From Paraburkholderia sartisoli (GTDB taxonomy: Bacteria; Pseudomonadota; Gammaproteobacteria; Burkholderiales; Burkholderiaceae), in assembly GCF_900107685.1 (NCBI RefSeq), contig NZ_FNRQ01000001.1, positions 1,529,787-1,593,786 of the forward strand: DNA of 64,000 bases, given 5' to 3'. The position numbers and the translations under genes are program-made. Shown here in pieces: positions 18,068-27,368 of the stretch. How positions within the stretch are numbered: position 1 is the first letter of the stretch; each line of letters starts with the position of its first letter. The notes under the pieces were generated by a model. The model worked only from the letters and a program-made list of their open reading frames with translations. It was not told the origin of the DNA and searched no databases.

Positions 18068-19462
18068 TCACTGAGCGGTAATCTTCACAAGGTCAGGTAG
18101 AGCCCATGTTTTGTCGAAAAGAGGCTGCGTTGGACCGTACAGCCGGAACAGCAATTCAAACCGTTCCCCTGTCCTGGTCGGTACCCAGTTTTTTTCGTGT
18201 CCAGCCGGAGATTCCGGTCCAAAGTAGACATCGACAGAACCGTCAGGATTCTTTTCCATATCCGCCGCCTGCGACGAACGGCTGGCACGCGGCAAGTCCT
18301 TGATCAGCGCATGCGTCGCACGGCTGTAGGCCGTGGCTGACCAGTACTGGCGCATGGGCGCGTTGGGCGGTACGGTCAGTCGATAGCGCTGGCCACCGTC
18401 AAGAGCATCTCCGTTCCTGTCCTGCCATGACATCAGATAGAACTGGCCCGCCCCAAGGCGTTTGATGCCGACATAGCCCATCGAATAGACGATCGCGCGC
18501 GCATCGACGGGGTAGATATTCTGCGCTGTATAGCCTTTCGAAGCGTCTTGCACCAATTCCGACGCTGCGGGAACGACCCAATGCGTATTGGGGAAATACG
18601 GCGGGTAGGCTCGCTCCGATCGATGTTCGATCCATTCGTGGGCCTCGCGAGCACCCTCGTTGAGTTTCTCGACGCTGTTGGCGTCGGGCGCGAACGGTTT
18701 TCCCTTCTCGATGCCGATTGACTTGAGCTGGTCGATCATGACCTTGTCCCGCTCGAGCCATGGTTCGCGCTGAACAATACGGTCGAGGGACTGGAAATAG
18801 CGGACGTCGTAGGGAATGGTCGAATCAAACAGGACATCCGCGGCGTCCACAAACCGGGTCGGTGAGGACGTGCTCGCGAATGCATACAGTTTGAGCCGCT
18901 TGCCATAGGCGACGGCTTTCGCAACATCGGTGTCACTGTGGCTACGCAGGGTGGAGCGGATCAATGCATAGCCACTGTAGGTCGGCGAGCGGAGCACGAT
19001 GTATCCGGCTGGAATGCGGCCGTGCCAGGCGGGAGGCAGTATCAGGTACTTGCCGCCCGCACCCTTGTCCGCCCCGGAAGGGCCGGCATCCTCGAGAGGC
19101 ATCTGCCAGAGATCGTCGATGTTGCCGGTGATCGAGCCGTCCTGGCCAGCCGGCGGGACTTCGAGCACGACCGGGCCTTGCTTCGTATTGAAGAAAGGCA
19201 TGAAGTAAATCGCGTCTGGATTAGGAGTAAGAGTCTGGTTGTGCCAGTCCACCGGGCGCGACCAGTAGACAATTTCGTTTTCCTTTGCGCCCGCCTTAAG
19301 AGCGGCCTGCAACATGAGGTCGGTATTGACCGCGGGCATGCCCCAGACGACAGCTTGCACGGCGCGCCCGATCGCGACACGATCCTGAACGGATTGTGTT
19401 TCGCCCCTGGCCGCCATGAAATTGCAGGTTAGCAGCAGTGGTAAAAGAATCGACTTTTTCAT
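18068..19462 (-). CDS. DUF1254/DUF1214 domain secreted protein, paralogue 1
   Basis: A 464-residue protein with an N-terminal signal peptide (MKKSILLPLLLTCNFMAARG). The DUF1254 part contains VVWGMPAVNTDLML, IVYWSRPVDWHNQTLTPNPDAIYFMPFF and VVLEVPP; the DUF1214 part ends with GSVDVYFGPESPAGHEKNWVPT and FDKTWALPD. These proteins are predicted periplasmic beta-rich proteins of unknown function. I chose the ATG at 19462, which has GAGGG upstream; the open frame reaches 19672 but that stretch is not protein-like. It is the last gene of a leftward run of DUF1254, acyl-CoA dehydrogenase and SDR genes, with a 310-bp gap before it in which I see no gene. Confidence 0.8.
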   Translation of the reverse strand: MKKSILLPLLLTCNFMAARGETQSVQDRVAIGRAVQAVVWGMPAVNTDLMLQAALKAGAKENEIVYWSRPVDWHNQTLTPNPDAIYFMPFFNTKQGPVVLEVPPAGQDGSITGNIDDLWQMPLEDAGPSGADKGAGGKYLILPPAWHGRIPAGYIVLRSPTYSGYALIRSTLRSHSDTDVAKAVAYGKRLKLYAFASTSSPTRFVDAADVLFDSTIPYDVRYFQSLDRIVQREPWLERDKVMIDQLKSIGIEKGKPFAPDANSVEKLNEGAREAHEWIEHRSERAYPPYFPNTHWVVPAASELVQDASKGYTAQNIYPVDARAIVYSMGYVGIKRLGAGQFYLMSWQDRNGDALDGGQRYRLTVPPNAPMRQYWSATAYSRATHALIKDLPRASRSSQAADMEKNPDGSVDVYFGPESPAGHEKNWVPTRTGERFELLFRLYGPTQPLFDKTWALPDLVKITAQ

Positions 19463-19772
19463 CAACGCCCTCGTTTTCAGGCGAGGCCAGGCGACTGCGA
19501 ACGGAACAGCTGGTATCCGCCGTGCCGGGCCAACGCATCGTTTCCGCTCGTGAACTCCGGTCGCCGTGCCTGAAGCGAGGCTGCAAGGCCAGGTCGTCCT
19601 GACCGGGGTTTCAAATACACGATCTATCGACCTTCGAGATGCTGCTAGCGACCGTACCGGCAACCGGGCCACGAAGTCAAGCGAAGCCCATGCCCAGCGC
19701 GTTCTCCTTTAATCGTATTCAGGTGCCGGCCATCTCCCTGCTGATGCCTGCGGGGCACGAAATACTGCGTGC

Positions 19773-20555
19773 TCACACAGCAGTCACCCCGCCATCCACG
19801 GCCAGCACCTGGCCGGTGATGTGTTTGCCGGCATCGCTCGAAAACAGCACCGCTGCACCCTTCAGGTCGTCATCGTCTCCGAGCCTGCCGAGCGGCACGC
19901 CCGAGCACATCTGGTCGAGGCCAATACGATCGAGCGACCCCTGGGTCATTTTCGACGGGAAAAAGCCGGGCGCGAGCGCGTTGACAGTAATGCCATATCG
20001 CCCCCATTCGCCCGCCAGCGTGCGTGTGAAATTGACGACCGCGCCCTTCGATGTGTTGTAGGCGATCGTCTCCATGGTGCCCGGCGCGTTGCCGAACAAG
20101 CCTGCGATCGACGCCACGTTAAGGATTCGACCATAGCGACGCGGGATCATCGAGTGTTTGCCGATGCGTTGCGTCAGCAGGAAGAGTCCGCGAACATTCA
20201 GGTTCATGACCTTGTCCCACGCGGCGAGGGGATAATCCTCGGCAGCCGCGCCCCACGTGGCTCCCGCGTTGTTCACGAGAATGTCGACATGTCCAAGTTT
20301 TGTGACGGCCTCGTCAGCAAGGCGCTCGATGTCGTCTTCGCGTGCACCATCTGCTGCGATCCAGTCCGCTGTGATTCCGCGCGCGTGGAGATGGGCCTGC
20401 GCGGCCCGCAGTTCATCGGATTTGCGCGCGGACAGTATTAACCGCGCCCCCTGTTCGCCCAACGCCTCTGCGATTTGCAGGCCGAGGCCGCGGGAACCTC
20501 CCGTGACAAGCGCCGTCTTGCCTTCGAGGCTGAAGAGTTGCTGAGTGGTTCGCAT
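19773..20555 (-). CDS. SDR-family oxidoreductase
   Basis: A 260-residue classical short-chain dehydrogenase. Visible are the cofactor motif TGGSRGLG (18-25), NNAGA (about 94), the catalytic Ser in NVASIAG, the YNTSKGA Tyr/Lys pair and the C-terminal DGG. The mix of 3-oxoacyl-reductase and gluconate-dehydrogenase features does not settle the substrate; its position suggests a hydroxyacyl or alcohol intermediate. The ATG at 20555 has no Shine-Dalgarno sequence and lies inside the 3' end of the acyl-CoA dehydrogenase gene (118-bp overlap, other frame), so translation is probably coupled. Confidence 0.82.
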   Translation of the reverse strand: MRTTQQLFSLEGKTALVTGGSRGLGLQIAEALGEQGARLILSARKSDELRAAQAHLHARGITADWIAADGAREDDIERLADEAVTKLGHVDILVNNAGATWGAAAEDYPLAAWDKVMNLNVRGLFLLTQRIGKHSMIPRRYGRILNVASIAGLFGNAPGTMETIAYNTSKGAVVNFTRTLAGEWGRYGITVNALAPGFFPSKMTQGSLDRIGLDQMCSGVPLGRLGDDDDLKGAAVLFSSDAGKHITGQVLAVDGGVTAV

Positions 20556-22456
20556 AGGAATGGGTGGTGATTGCTAACGTTTGGTGTGTGCGCCTGGAAC
20601 CAGGCATCCTGCATGTCAAGCGTGGTCCGGTCAAGCGATGCGAGCAGGCTGAGTTGCGGCGCGACGCGCGGCAACTCCCAGCGGTAGAAGTATTGGGCAG
20701 CGGCGAGTTTGCCGCGATAGAACGCGACGTCTTCGCTGCTGCCCGCGGCGCCAGGCGCGGCATGTGCGGTCAGCGCCTGTTCGAGCCATATCCATGCCAT
20801 CACGATGTGACCGAACGCCTCGAGATAGATCGACGCGTTGGCAAGCGCGGCGGCGGAATCGCGTGCCATTCCTAACAGATGCGTCACGTGCAGGAGTTGG
20901 GCAACGGTTTCATCGAGTGTCTGGGCATGACTGACGAGTGCTGTATCGCCAGTCGCCGCGGCGTGTGCCGCGCATGCCTTCATTCGGTCGACAAGTGCCT
21001 GTAGCGCGGCGCCGTCGTCCATCGTCACCTTGCGGCCGAGCAGATCCAGCGCCTGGATGCCGTGCGTGCCTTCGTGAATCGGATTCAGCCGGTTGTCGCG
21101 ATAGAACTGCTCAACGTTGTATTCGCGGGTGTAGCCGTAACCACCATGAACCTGGATCGCGAGGTTGTTCGCTTCGAGGCACCATTGTGAGGGCCAGCTC
21201 TTTGCGACCGGCGTCAGGATGTCGAGCAGCAGCGAGAGGTGTTGGGCCGTCTGCGAATGGTCCGCCGCCTGCGAGGCACGTGCTTCATCTACCAGCTTCG
21301 CGCAGTACAGGTTCAGTGCGAGGCCGCCTTCCGCGTAGCTCTTCTGCGCGAGCAGCATGCGCCGGATGTCCGCATGTTCGACGAGCTTGACCTGCGGGTT
21401 CGCCGGGTTCTTGCCGGTGCCTCTCGGCGCTCGTCCTTGCCGGCGGTTGCGTGCATAGTCGAGCGCATGCAGATAACCCGTGTAGCCGAGCACCGCCGCG
21501 CCGAGCCCGACACCGATGCGCGCCTCGTTCATCATGTGGAACATGCAGGCGAGCCCCGCGCCAGGCTCGCCGATCAGATAGCCAATTGCACCTGCCTTGT
21601 CGCCGGGTCGATATTTGACGCCTTCGCCGAAATTTAGCAGGCAATTCGTGGTGCCGCGATAGCCCATCTTGTGATTCAATCCGGCGAGCACGACGTCGTT
21701 ATGCTCGCCCTGCGAACCGTCATCGCCGACCAGATATTTGGGCACGATGAAAAGCGAAATTCCCTTTACGCCCGGAGTCAGCTTACCGTCCGGTCCGGGA
21801 ATCTTTGCGAGCACGAGGTGCACGATGTTATCGGACAGCTGATGCTCGCCGCCCGAAATCCACATCTTGTTTCCGCGTAACCGGTACTGTGCACCGAATG
21901 GAGAGTCGCCCTCGTACTCGGCGCGCGTCGTGATGTCCGACAGCGACGAACCCGCTTGTGGTTCCGACAGGCACATCGTGCCGAAGTAACGTCCTTCCAG
22001 TTCGGGCCGCACGAATGTGTCGATCTGCCTCGGTGTGCCGTAGGTCAGCAGCAGGTTGGCATTCCCGATCGTGAGGAATGGATAGGCCGCCGTGCCGATG
22101 TTCGCGCCGATGAAGTAGGCAAACCCCGCTTTCTCGACCACCATCGGCAACTGCATGCCGCCAAGTTCGTAGTCCTGTCCGGCCGCCATCAGGCCGGCTT
22201 CGCTGAAGGCCGCAAGCGCCATCTTCACTTCGGGTATGACATGTACAGTCTCACCGTCGAAGTGCGGTTCGTTTTGATCGTTCTTCTTGTTGCGCGTGGC
22301 AAAGAGATCCGTGGCGATCTTCTCGCAGGTGTCGAGCGCGGCGTCGAACGTTTCGCGTGAATGGTCGACATAGCGCGGAATCGACGTCAGTTGCTCCACG
22401 TCCAGCCACTCGTAGAGCAGAAAATTCAGGTCGCGGCGGGAGAGAATCAACGACAT
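20438..22456 (-). CDS. Large acyl-CoA dehydrogenase (AcylCoA_DH_C type)
   Basis: A 672-residue FAD enzyme that introduces the alpha-beta double bond in acyl-CoA. It shows the substrate-binding MCLSEPQAGSSLSD, the FAD region MWISGGEH, VHGGYGYTREYNVEQFYRDNR, and the catalytic-region IHEGTHGIQALDLLGRK. An extra C-terminal domain (PF12806-like) follows. The ATG at 22456 has AAGGACG upstream and sits 13 nt after the stop of the DUF1254 gene. After LDMQDAWF, where relatives stop, the frame runs on about 53 residues of low-complexity, basic sequence into the SDR gene. This suggests loss of the original stop by a small indel. Confidence 0.85.
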   Translation of the reverse strand: MSLILSRRDLNFLLYEWLDVEQLTSIPRYVDHSRETFDAALDTCEKIATDLFATRNKKNDQNEPHFDGETVHVIPEVKMALAAFSEAGLMAAGQDYELGGMQLPMVVEKAGFAYFIGANIGTAAYPFLTIGNANLLLTYGTPRQIDTFVRPELEGRYFGTMCLSEPQAGSSLSDITTRAEYEGDSPFGAQYRLRGNKMWISGGEHQLSDNIVHLVLAKIPGPDGKLTPGVKGISLFIVPKYLVGDDGSQGEHNDVVLAGLNHKMGYRGTTNCLLNFGEGVKYRPGDKAGAIGYLIGEPGAGLACMFHMMNEARIGVGLGAAVLGYTGYLHALDYARNRRQGRAPRGTGKNPANPQVKLVEHADIRRMLLAQKSYAEGGLALNLYCAKLVDEARASQAADHSQTAQHLSLLLDILTPVAKSWPSQWCLEANNLAIQVHGGYGYTREYNVEQFYRDNRLNPIHEGTHGIQALDLLGRKVTMDDGAALQALVDRMKACAAHAAATGDTALVSHAQTLDETVAQLLHVTHLLGMARDSAAALANASIYLEAFGHIVMAWIWLEQALTAHAAPGAAGSSEDVAFYRGKLAAAQYFYRWELPRVAPQLSLLASLDRTTLDMQDAWFQAHTPNVSNHHPFLCEPLSNSSASKARRRLSREVPAASACKSQRRWANRGRG

Positions 22457-22469
22457 GGCAACGTCCTTT

Positions 22470-23912
22470 TCAAAGCATCTTGCTGAGGTCGGGCAGTGCC
22501 CACGACTTGTCGAAAACCGCCGGTTCCGGTCCATAGAAACGGAAACCGGTGAACCACAGCTTGCCCGGCATGGTGTAGATCCAGTTACTCGCCTTGCCAG
22601 AAGGGGGCGTGGGCCCAAAGTAGAGATCGACCGAGCCGTCGGCGTTGCGTTGGAGCGCATTGTCGAGGGAATCGATGCCGACATGAGGAGCCTTCGGGAA
22701 GAACGCGCACGTGTCGTTGTCATACACGTTGACAGCCCAGAACTCTCTCGCAGGGACGTTGGGCGGCACATGCAGACGGTAGTGCGCCGACCCGTCGAGC
22801 GGTTCGCCTTGTCCATCGTGCCAGCTTGTCAGATAAAACGACGCTTTGCCGAATTTTTGCGGCGGTGCATAGCCCAGAAAGTAGACCGCGCCGCGCATGC
22901 CTGTGTCGAGGTGCTGCCCGTCCTCGAAAGTAAAGTGGGTCTTGACGCCCAGCCTGACGGGCGCACTGGTGCCCCATTGCGATCCTGGCCACCACGATTG
23001 CGTTCCGGCCAGCAAGGTCCTGCGGAAGCTGTCGTGCGCCTGTGCGGCGGCACCGCGCAGCAATGCGCGCGTCGCCGCATCCGGGGCAAAGGGCCTGGCT
23101 GCGTCGATGCCGAGCGCGCGTAGGCTGCCATACATGTCAGCATCGCGCGGCAGCGACGGCTCCTCGCTCACCATACGCGCTAGCCGCGCGAAGTAAGTAT
23201 CGTCAAAGCGGACAATGCCGTCGAACAGCTTGCCTTCCATGTCGATGAAACGCTGCCCGGCGGCGCCGGTCGCGTCGGACTGGGCGGCCACCCGCAACGC
23301 CCTGATATAGGCATTGGCCTTGTCGAGGTCGGCGCCTGATCTCGTTCTGGGGGTCACCCTGATCAGCGCGTAACCGTTGTTGGTCGCCGAGCGCACCGGA
23401 ATGTAGCCTTCGGGCAGCTGGCCGTTGAAGCCAGGCGGCAGAAGCAGGTAACGTCCGCCCTTGCCGTGGTCTTCGCCGTCATGCCCTACATCTGCCAACG
23501 GCACCTGCCAGGCGTCCAGCAGGCTGCCGAACGCGCCGACGCCGTCCTCGGCGGGAATGTCCACGACCACGGGGCCGTCTTTCAGGTTGTAGTTGAAGTA
23601 GACGTAAAGCGATGTCGAATTGGGCGTCGTAGTCTGGTTCTTCCAGTCTGCGGGGCGTGACCAGTAGACGATATCGTTATAGCGCGCCCCGGCGTCGCGA
23701 AAGTACGCCTCGCGCATCGCGTCGACGCTGACGATCGGCATGCCCCAGACGGCGGCATCGAACGCCTGCATGCGCAAGTCGCCCACGGCGGACACGGCCG
23801 GCGCGGCAGCAGACTCATGCGCGGCGGCGGTCTGTGCGATAGCGGGTTCGAACGTGAGGCTGGCAACGATGAGCGCGCAGGCAAAATGCAGGGCTTTGAC
23901 AGTCGGAAACAT
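22470..23912 (-). CDS. DUF1254/DUF1214 domain secreted protein, paralogue 2
   Basis: A 480-residue protein with a signal peptide (LHFACALIVASLTFEPAIAQ). It shares AVWGMPIVSVDAM, IVYWSRPADWKNQTTTPNSTSLYVYF, VVVDIPAEDG, a VPPNVPAREFWAVNVYD core, GSVDLYFGPTPPSGKASNWIYT and VFDKSWALPD with the paralogue at 18-19 kb. The two are clearly the same subfamily. Function is unknown; the family is predicted to act outside the cytoplasm. I chose the ATG at 23912 because the signal peptide begins there. It is followed after 13 bp by the acyl-CoA dehydrogenase, so it is in the same operon as a CoA-ester enzyme although it is itself exported. Confidence 0.82.
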   Translation of the reverse strand: MFPTVKALHFACALIVASLTFEPAIAQTAAAHESAAAPAVSAVGDLRMQAFDAAVWGMPIVSVDAMREAYFRDAGARYNDIVYWSRPADWKNQTTTPNSTSLYVYFNYNLKDGPVVVDIPAEDGVGAFGSLLDAWQVPLADVGHDGEDHGKGGRYLLLPPGFNGQLPEGYIPVRSATNNGYALIRVTPRTRSGADLDKANAYIRALRVAAQSDATGAAGQRFIDMEGKLFDGIVRFDDTYFARLARMVSEEPSLPRDADMYGSLRALGIDAARPFAPDAATRALLRGAAAQAHDSFRRTLLAGTQSWWPGSQWGTSAPVRLGVKTHFTFEDGQHLDTGMRGAVYFLGYAPPQKFGKASFYLTSWHDGQGEPLDGSAHYRLHVPPNVPAREFWAVNVYDNDTCAFFPKAPHVGIDSLDNALQRNADGSVDLYFGPTPPSGKASNWIYTMPGKLWFTGFRFYGPEPAVFDKSWALPDLSKML

Positions 23913-23978
23913 GAATGACTCGGGGATCTGGATCAGACAGGGTTGAAAATCCATCGGGCTTGTTTGACGGACGGTCGT

Positions 23979-25043
23979 TTATTGCGCCGCCTGTCGAAGC
24001 GGCTGCGCCTCGGGAAATTTCCACTGGCCGTCAAGTACCTGGGCTCGAGGCCGGTATAGACGAACCATGTAGTTCCATCCCGGCATGACCGGCAGGCAAT
24101 TCGGCACGTTCGCCTCGCAGCCGCCGAACTGAACCGTCACAGCACCGCCAGCGTCCTTCTTCGCCACGATGTTGTTGAGCGTATAGGCGCCTTGCGGGTT
24201 GGGTTCGAAGAAGCCATCCCGGTTGTACACACTGATCGACCAGAAACCGTCCACTGGGACGTTCGCCACGCTCAGCCGATAGATCGTGGTGCCGTCGTTC
24301 TGGCGTGGCGTGACGTTCAGGTACGTCGCATCCTGCGGCGGGTTGCCGCCCATCGCGATGGCAGCGCCGATCAGGTGGCGCACTGGCGAGACCGTGTCAG
24401 GCATGCCGAACGCACCGTTCAGGTCGGGAAGCGTTTTGCCCAGTGTGACGAGCGCCTCGCGTACGCGCTTCTGGCTGACCTTGTCCCATTCCGTCACTTT
24501 GAAATTACCCGGCGAGGCCTGCCGCGATGTAATGCCGTCCTGCAACGCGTGGGCCGCCTTCATATCGGCCGGGTCCTGCACGTTCGCGAGAGTGCGCACA
24601 CCAATCATCACGTAGCGCGTGCCGACCTGCTCGCGTGTGAACGTATAGGGTCCGTTGCCGTAGGCAACCATCGGCAGGTACTCGTCCTCGCTAATGGCGG
24701 CAATCGAACGGAAACGTCCACCCGCGTCGGGCAGGGTGACGGTGACGGGGCCAGCGTCGAGATCGAAAATGCCTACCGAATACAGGGTGTCGCGGTTCGC
24801 CCGCACGACGGCTTGCCGCTCGACCGGCATGAGGTCGCGATAGTGAACGATTTTGCCGAACGCGCCTCGCGCTGCTTGCGCCGAGAAATACATGTCGGAT
24901 TCGGCGCGCACGAAATTGTCGACCGTAACCGCAACCGGAATGCCATGCGGCGCGGGTGCGTCGGCCTGAACCGTGGACGGGAGAAAGGCGGCTGCCGCGG
25001 CTGCGGACACCACGGTGCATAACACGCGCAAATACGGTTTCAT
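23979..25043 (-). CDS. DUF1254/DUF1214 domain secreted protein, paralogue 3 (shorter subfamily)
   Basis: A 354-residue protein with a signal peptide (MKPYLRVLCTVVSAAAAAAFLPSTVQA). It belongs to the shorter DUF1254 subfamily: NFVRAESDMYFS, VVRANRDTLYSVGIFDLDAGPVTVTLPD, and the DUF1214 part NVPVDGFWSISVYNRDGFFEPNPQGAYTLNN. Two cysteines in FGGCEANVPNC could form a disulphide. The ATG at 25043 follows GGGAGAAG. It is the upstream member of the DUF1254, acyl-CoA dehydrogenase and SDR run; a 66-bp gap leads to the next gene. Role unknown. Confidence 0.82.
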   Translation of the reverse strand: MKPYLRVLCTVVSAAAAAAFLPSTVQADAPAPHGIPVAVTVDNFVRAESDMYFSAQAARGAFGKIVHYRDLMPVERQAVVRANRDTLYSVGIFDLDAGPVTVTLPDAGGRFRSIAAISEDEYLPMVAYGNGPYTFTREQVGTRYVMIGVRTLANVQDPADMKAAHALQDGITSRQASPGNFKVTEWDKVSQKRVREALVTLGKTLPDLNGAFGMPDTVSPVRHLIGAAIAMGGNPPQDATYLNVTPRQNDGTTIYRLSVANVPVDGFWSISVYNRDGFFEPNPQGAYTLNNIVAKKDAGGAVTVQFGGCEANVPNCLPVMPGWNYMVRLYRPRAQVLDGQWKFPEAQPLRQAAQ

Positions 25044-25243
25044 CGCTTCTCCCAGATTTGCTCTGATGTTGAACAAGACAGTCTGGTGAAGAGTCTAGAG
25101 CGTGCCCCTGGCAGGCCGCCCCTGTCTTTTCGGGTGGGTAGGGGCCTTATCTGGTCCGATCACCGGGCACGCGCGATGGATGGCGATCACTGGCGACTCC
25201 CGCATGGCGCTTCGCCATGCGGGCCACAGGCGGCACGGCAGGC

Positions 25244-26302
25244 TCATACCGCCCGATACCAGGCAACCCCGTCGTGGCTCTCGTGAACCTCGGCAAGCCC
25301 GCGGTTCACGAGGTAGTTCAGATGCGCGATGCTTTCCCCCGTGGCGAGGCCGTAGGTGGATGCGTCGCTGGATTCGATCGCGCGGCCAAAGAGCGTGCTG
25401 AACGTATCGACTGCGCGTTGCGGTTCGCGTAACGCCACGTGCAACCGTTCGAGCGCGAGCTGTTGTTTTGCCGCAAGTTGGGTGAGCCGCACGTGCAGGC
25501 CGACGAACGGCTCGTTGTGGGCAGGCAGCACGAGCACGTCCTCGGGCACGCGCCTGCCGATCGCGTCGAGCGACGCGAGCCACTCCGCGAGCGGATCGGC
25601 GTCGGGCTCGCTGGGCAGCACGGAAACATTGGACGATATGCGCGGTAGCACCTGGTCGCCCGAGACAAAAAGTTTGAGTGACGGGCAGTACAGACACGCG
25701 TGCTCGGGCGTGTGTCCCGCGCCGACGACCACTTCCCAGCTGCGCCCGCCGATCTCAATCACTTCGCGGTCGCGGATGCGCCGGTAGCTGGCCGGCAGTG
25801 GGTAGATAAGACGACCAAAGGTGCCGAAGCGTCGCCGGTAGGTTTCGAGCGTGGCGTCGTCCCAGCCGGCGCGACGGTAGAACGCGATGGCATCGTCCGG
25901 GGCCGGGTGCCCCGTGTCCGCTGCCAGCATGCGGCACTGCAGGTATTCGGTCCGCGTCATCCACAGGCGGCGGCGCTGATTGCGCGTGAGCCAGCCCGCC
26001 ATGCCGACGTGATCCGGATGCAGGTGAGTGACGATCACACGAGTCACGCCCCTGGCCAGTGGTCCTTCCAGCAGCGCGCGCCATGCCTCGACGTTGTCGT
26101 CGTTGCCAAGGCCGGTGTCGATCAACGCGTGACCGTCGGCCTCCTCCACAGCCCAGACGTTGATGTGTCCGAGCGAAACAGGTAAGGCAAGACTCATCCA
26201 GCGCACGCCCGGCGCGATTTCTCGTGCTTCGCCGCGCGCGGGTGGCGTGCCGAAAGGGTAGGTGAGCCTGCCGTTAGCGTTCTGGGGATTCGCGTCAGTC
26301 AT
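25244..26302 (-). CDS. Metallo-beta-lactamase-fold hydrolase
   Basis: A 352-residue MBL-fold protein. The metal-binding motif is THLHPDHVG, with later ligands in AGHTPEHACLY (His) and FVSGDQVL (Asp) and PAHNEPF (His), the full set for a two-metal hydrolase of the glyoxalase II / thioesterase type. A C-terminal winged-helix-like region (ESIAHLNYLVNRGLAEV) matches the LACTB2-like BLACT_WH domain. The ATG at 26302 starts the family-like sequence; the longer frame upstream is not coding. It could hydrolyse a CoA thioester or lactone in the pathway. It lies 200 bp upstream of the DUF1254 run on the same strand. Confidence 0.8.
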   Translation of the reverse strand: MTDANPQNANGRLTYPFGTPPARGEAREIAPGVRWMSLALPVSLGHINVWAVEEADGHALIDTGLGNDDNVEAWRALLEGPLARGVTRVIVTHLHPDHVGMAGWLTRNQRRRLWMTRTEYLQCRMLAADTGHPAPDDAIAFYRRAGWDDATLETYRRRFGTFGRLIYPLPASYRRIRDREVIEIGGRSWEVVVGAGHTPEHACLYCPSLKLFVSGDQVLPRISSNVSVLPSEPDADPLAEWLASLDAIGRRVPEDVLVLPAHNEPFVGLHVRLTQLAAKQQLALERLHVALREPQRAVDTFSTLFGRAIESSDASTYGLATGESIAHLNYLVNRGLAEVHESHDGVAWYRAV

Positions 26303-26833
26303 GGCTGCTGTTCCTCTTCGAATGGCTGAAATTGCGCATGCTCGACTTTGTATCGCAGTTTCTCCACGCGGTCTCCCCGCCGCTTTGGGAGGGACGCGAG
26401 CGCGGCACTCGCGACACCCTGTCCATGGGGCGGCGTGAGCGCTGCTCGTTTTCCTCTTCCATTCATGGGGGGCATGCCAGTGCATCGTCGGCGGCGGGAA
26501 GGATGCAGATTCGAGGCCTCCCAATTGGGGAGGGGCTTTCCTTGACCCGCTGCCTTAGTCTTGATGTGTGCCGCCTTCCCTACGAGCGGGCACCGCAAGT
26601 CTGTTTTGCCGTCGGGATGCCGTTATCACGGTACGCACAACGGGATTCGAGCCAGTCGGCGCGGAAGGAGGCAGTGCATTGATCGGGAAATGGATGCCGG
26701 CCCCGATGCGGGCACCACGTCGCCAGTTACGGCTTGACAGGCGTTTTTGTTCAGTCGTGCCGGAGTTGGCCGGCGCTGTTTGAGCGTGGCGAATCTGATT
26801 GGGCGTGGAAATGCAGGTTAGTGGGAGAGGTTT
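26303..26833. other. Gene-free intergenic stretch
   Basis: These 531 bp separate the divergent MBL gene and a small plus-strand gene. Open frames here are shadows without family resemblance. A TTGACA lies at 26734-26739 but no -10 box stands at proper spacing. I see no RNA gene. Confidence 0.5.
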
Positions 26834-27121
26834 ATGAACACCCGGGAGAGAAGTCTGCGCAACCTCGTCGAGTCGTGGCTCGGTTCGGAGCGGACAGAGG
26901 ATATTCGCGTCACACGTTATAGCCGTATCGGCCGCAAGGTGCGGCGCCATGTATGCGTGGAGGCGGTTCGCGAGAGCGGCACGCTAACCATCGTGTTCTT
27001 TCGCCATGACGATGGTTCGTGGTGCGTATTTCCTCCCGCCCCGCGGACCCCTGTAATGGGCGCCGCGCTTCACACGTATGCTTTCTTGCGAGGAACGCCA
27101 GAGATCGCTTGCCGATCATGA
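26834..27121 (+). CDS. Small conserved-looking hypothetical protein
   Basis: A 95-residue basic protein (MNTRERSLRNLVESWLGS, then TRYSRIGRKVRRHVCVEAVRESGTLTIVFFRHDDGSWCVFPP). It has no signal peptide and no known domain. Support for a real gene is the strong GGGAGAGG site 3-6 nt before the ATG and the alternating pattern of a small beta-sheet protein. I recall similar small proteins in Burkholderia relatives but cannot confirm it. It precedes the porin gene by 247 bp. Function unknown. Confidence 0.55.
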   Translation: MNTRERSLRNLVESWLGSERTEDIRVTRYSRIGRKVRRHVCVEAVRESGTLTIVFFRHDDGSWCVFPPAPRTPVMGAALHTYAFLRGTPEIACRS

Positions 27122-27368
27122 GGCGCTGTACCTCCGCACCCTGATGGTCCGCATCGAACAGACGCTGTTGGGCGGCAATGTCCCATGGACGCCGCATCAC
27201 CCGCATTCGGATCACGAGATGCTCGAGCCCGCGTCGCAGTGCAAGCCGATCACCTATCCGGAACCGGGCGGTATCTGCATGAGGTCTTCGTTTTCCGTCG
27301 TTTGACGAAACGATCAAATCGGCATTCGAGACCGCGTGGCAGTCACGCGCGGTTTCTGGAGGAGTGGC

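Noticed and set aside
26620..26660. A GGATTCGAGCC string like the T-loop of a tRNA
   Set aside because: No acceptor, anticodon or D arms can be folded around it on either strand.
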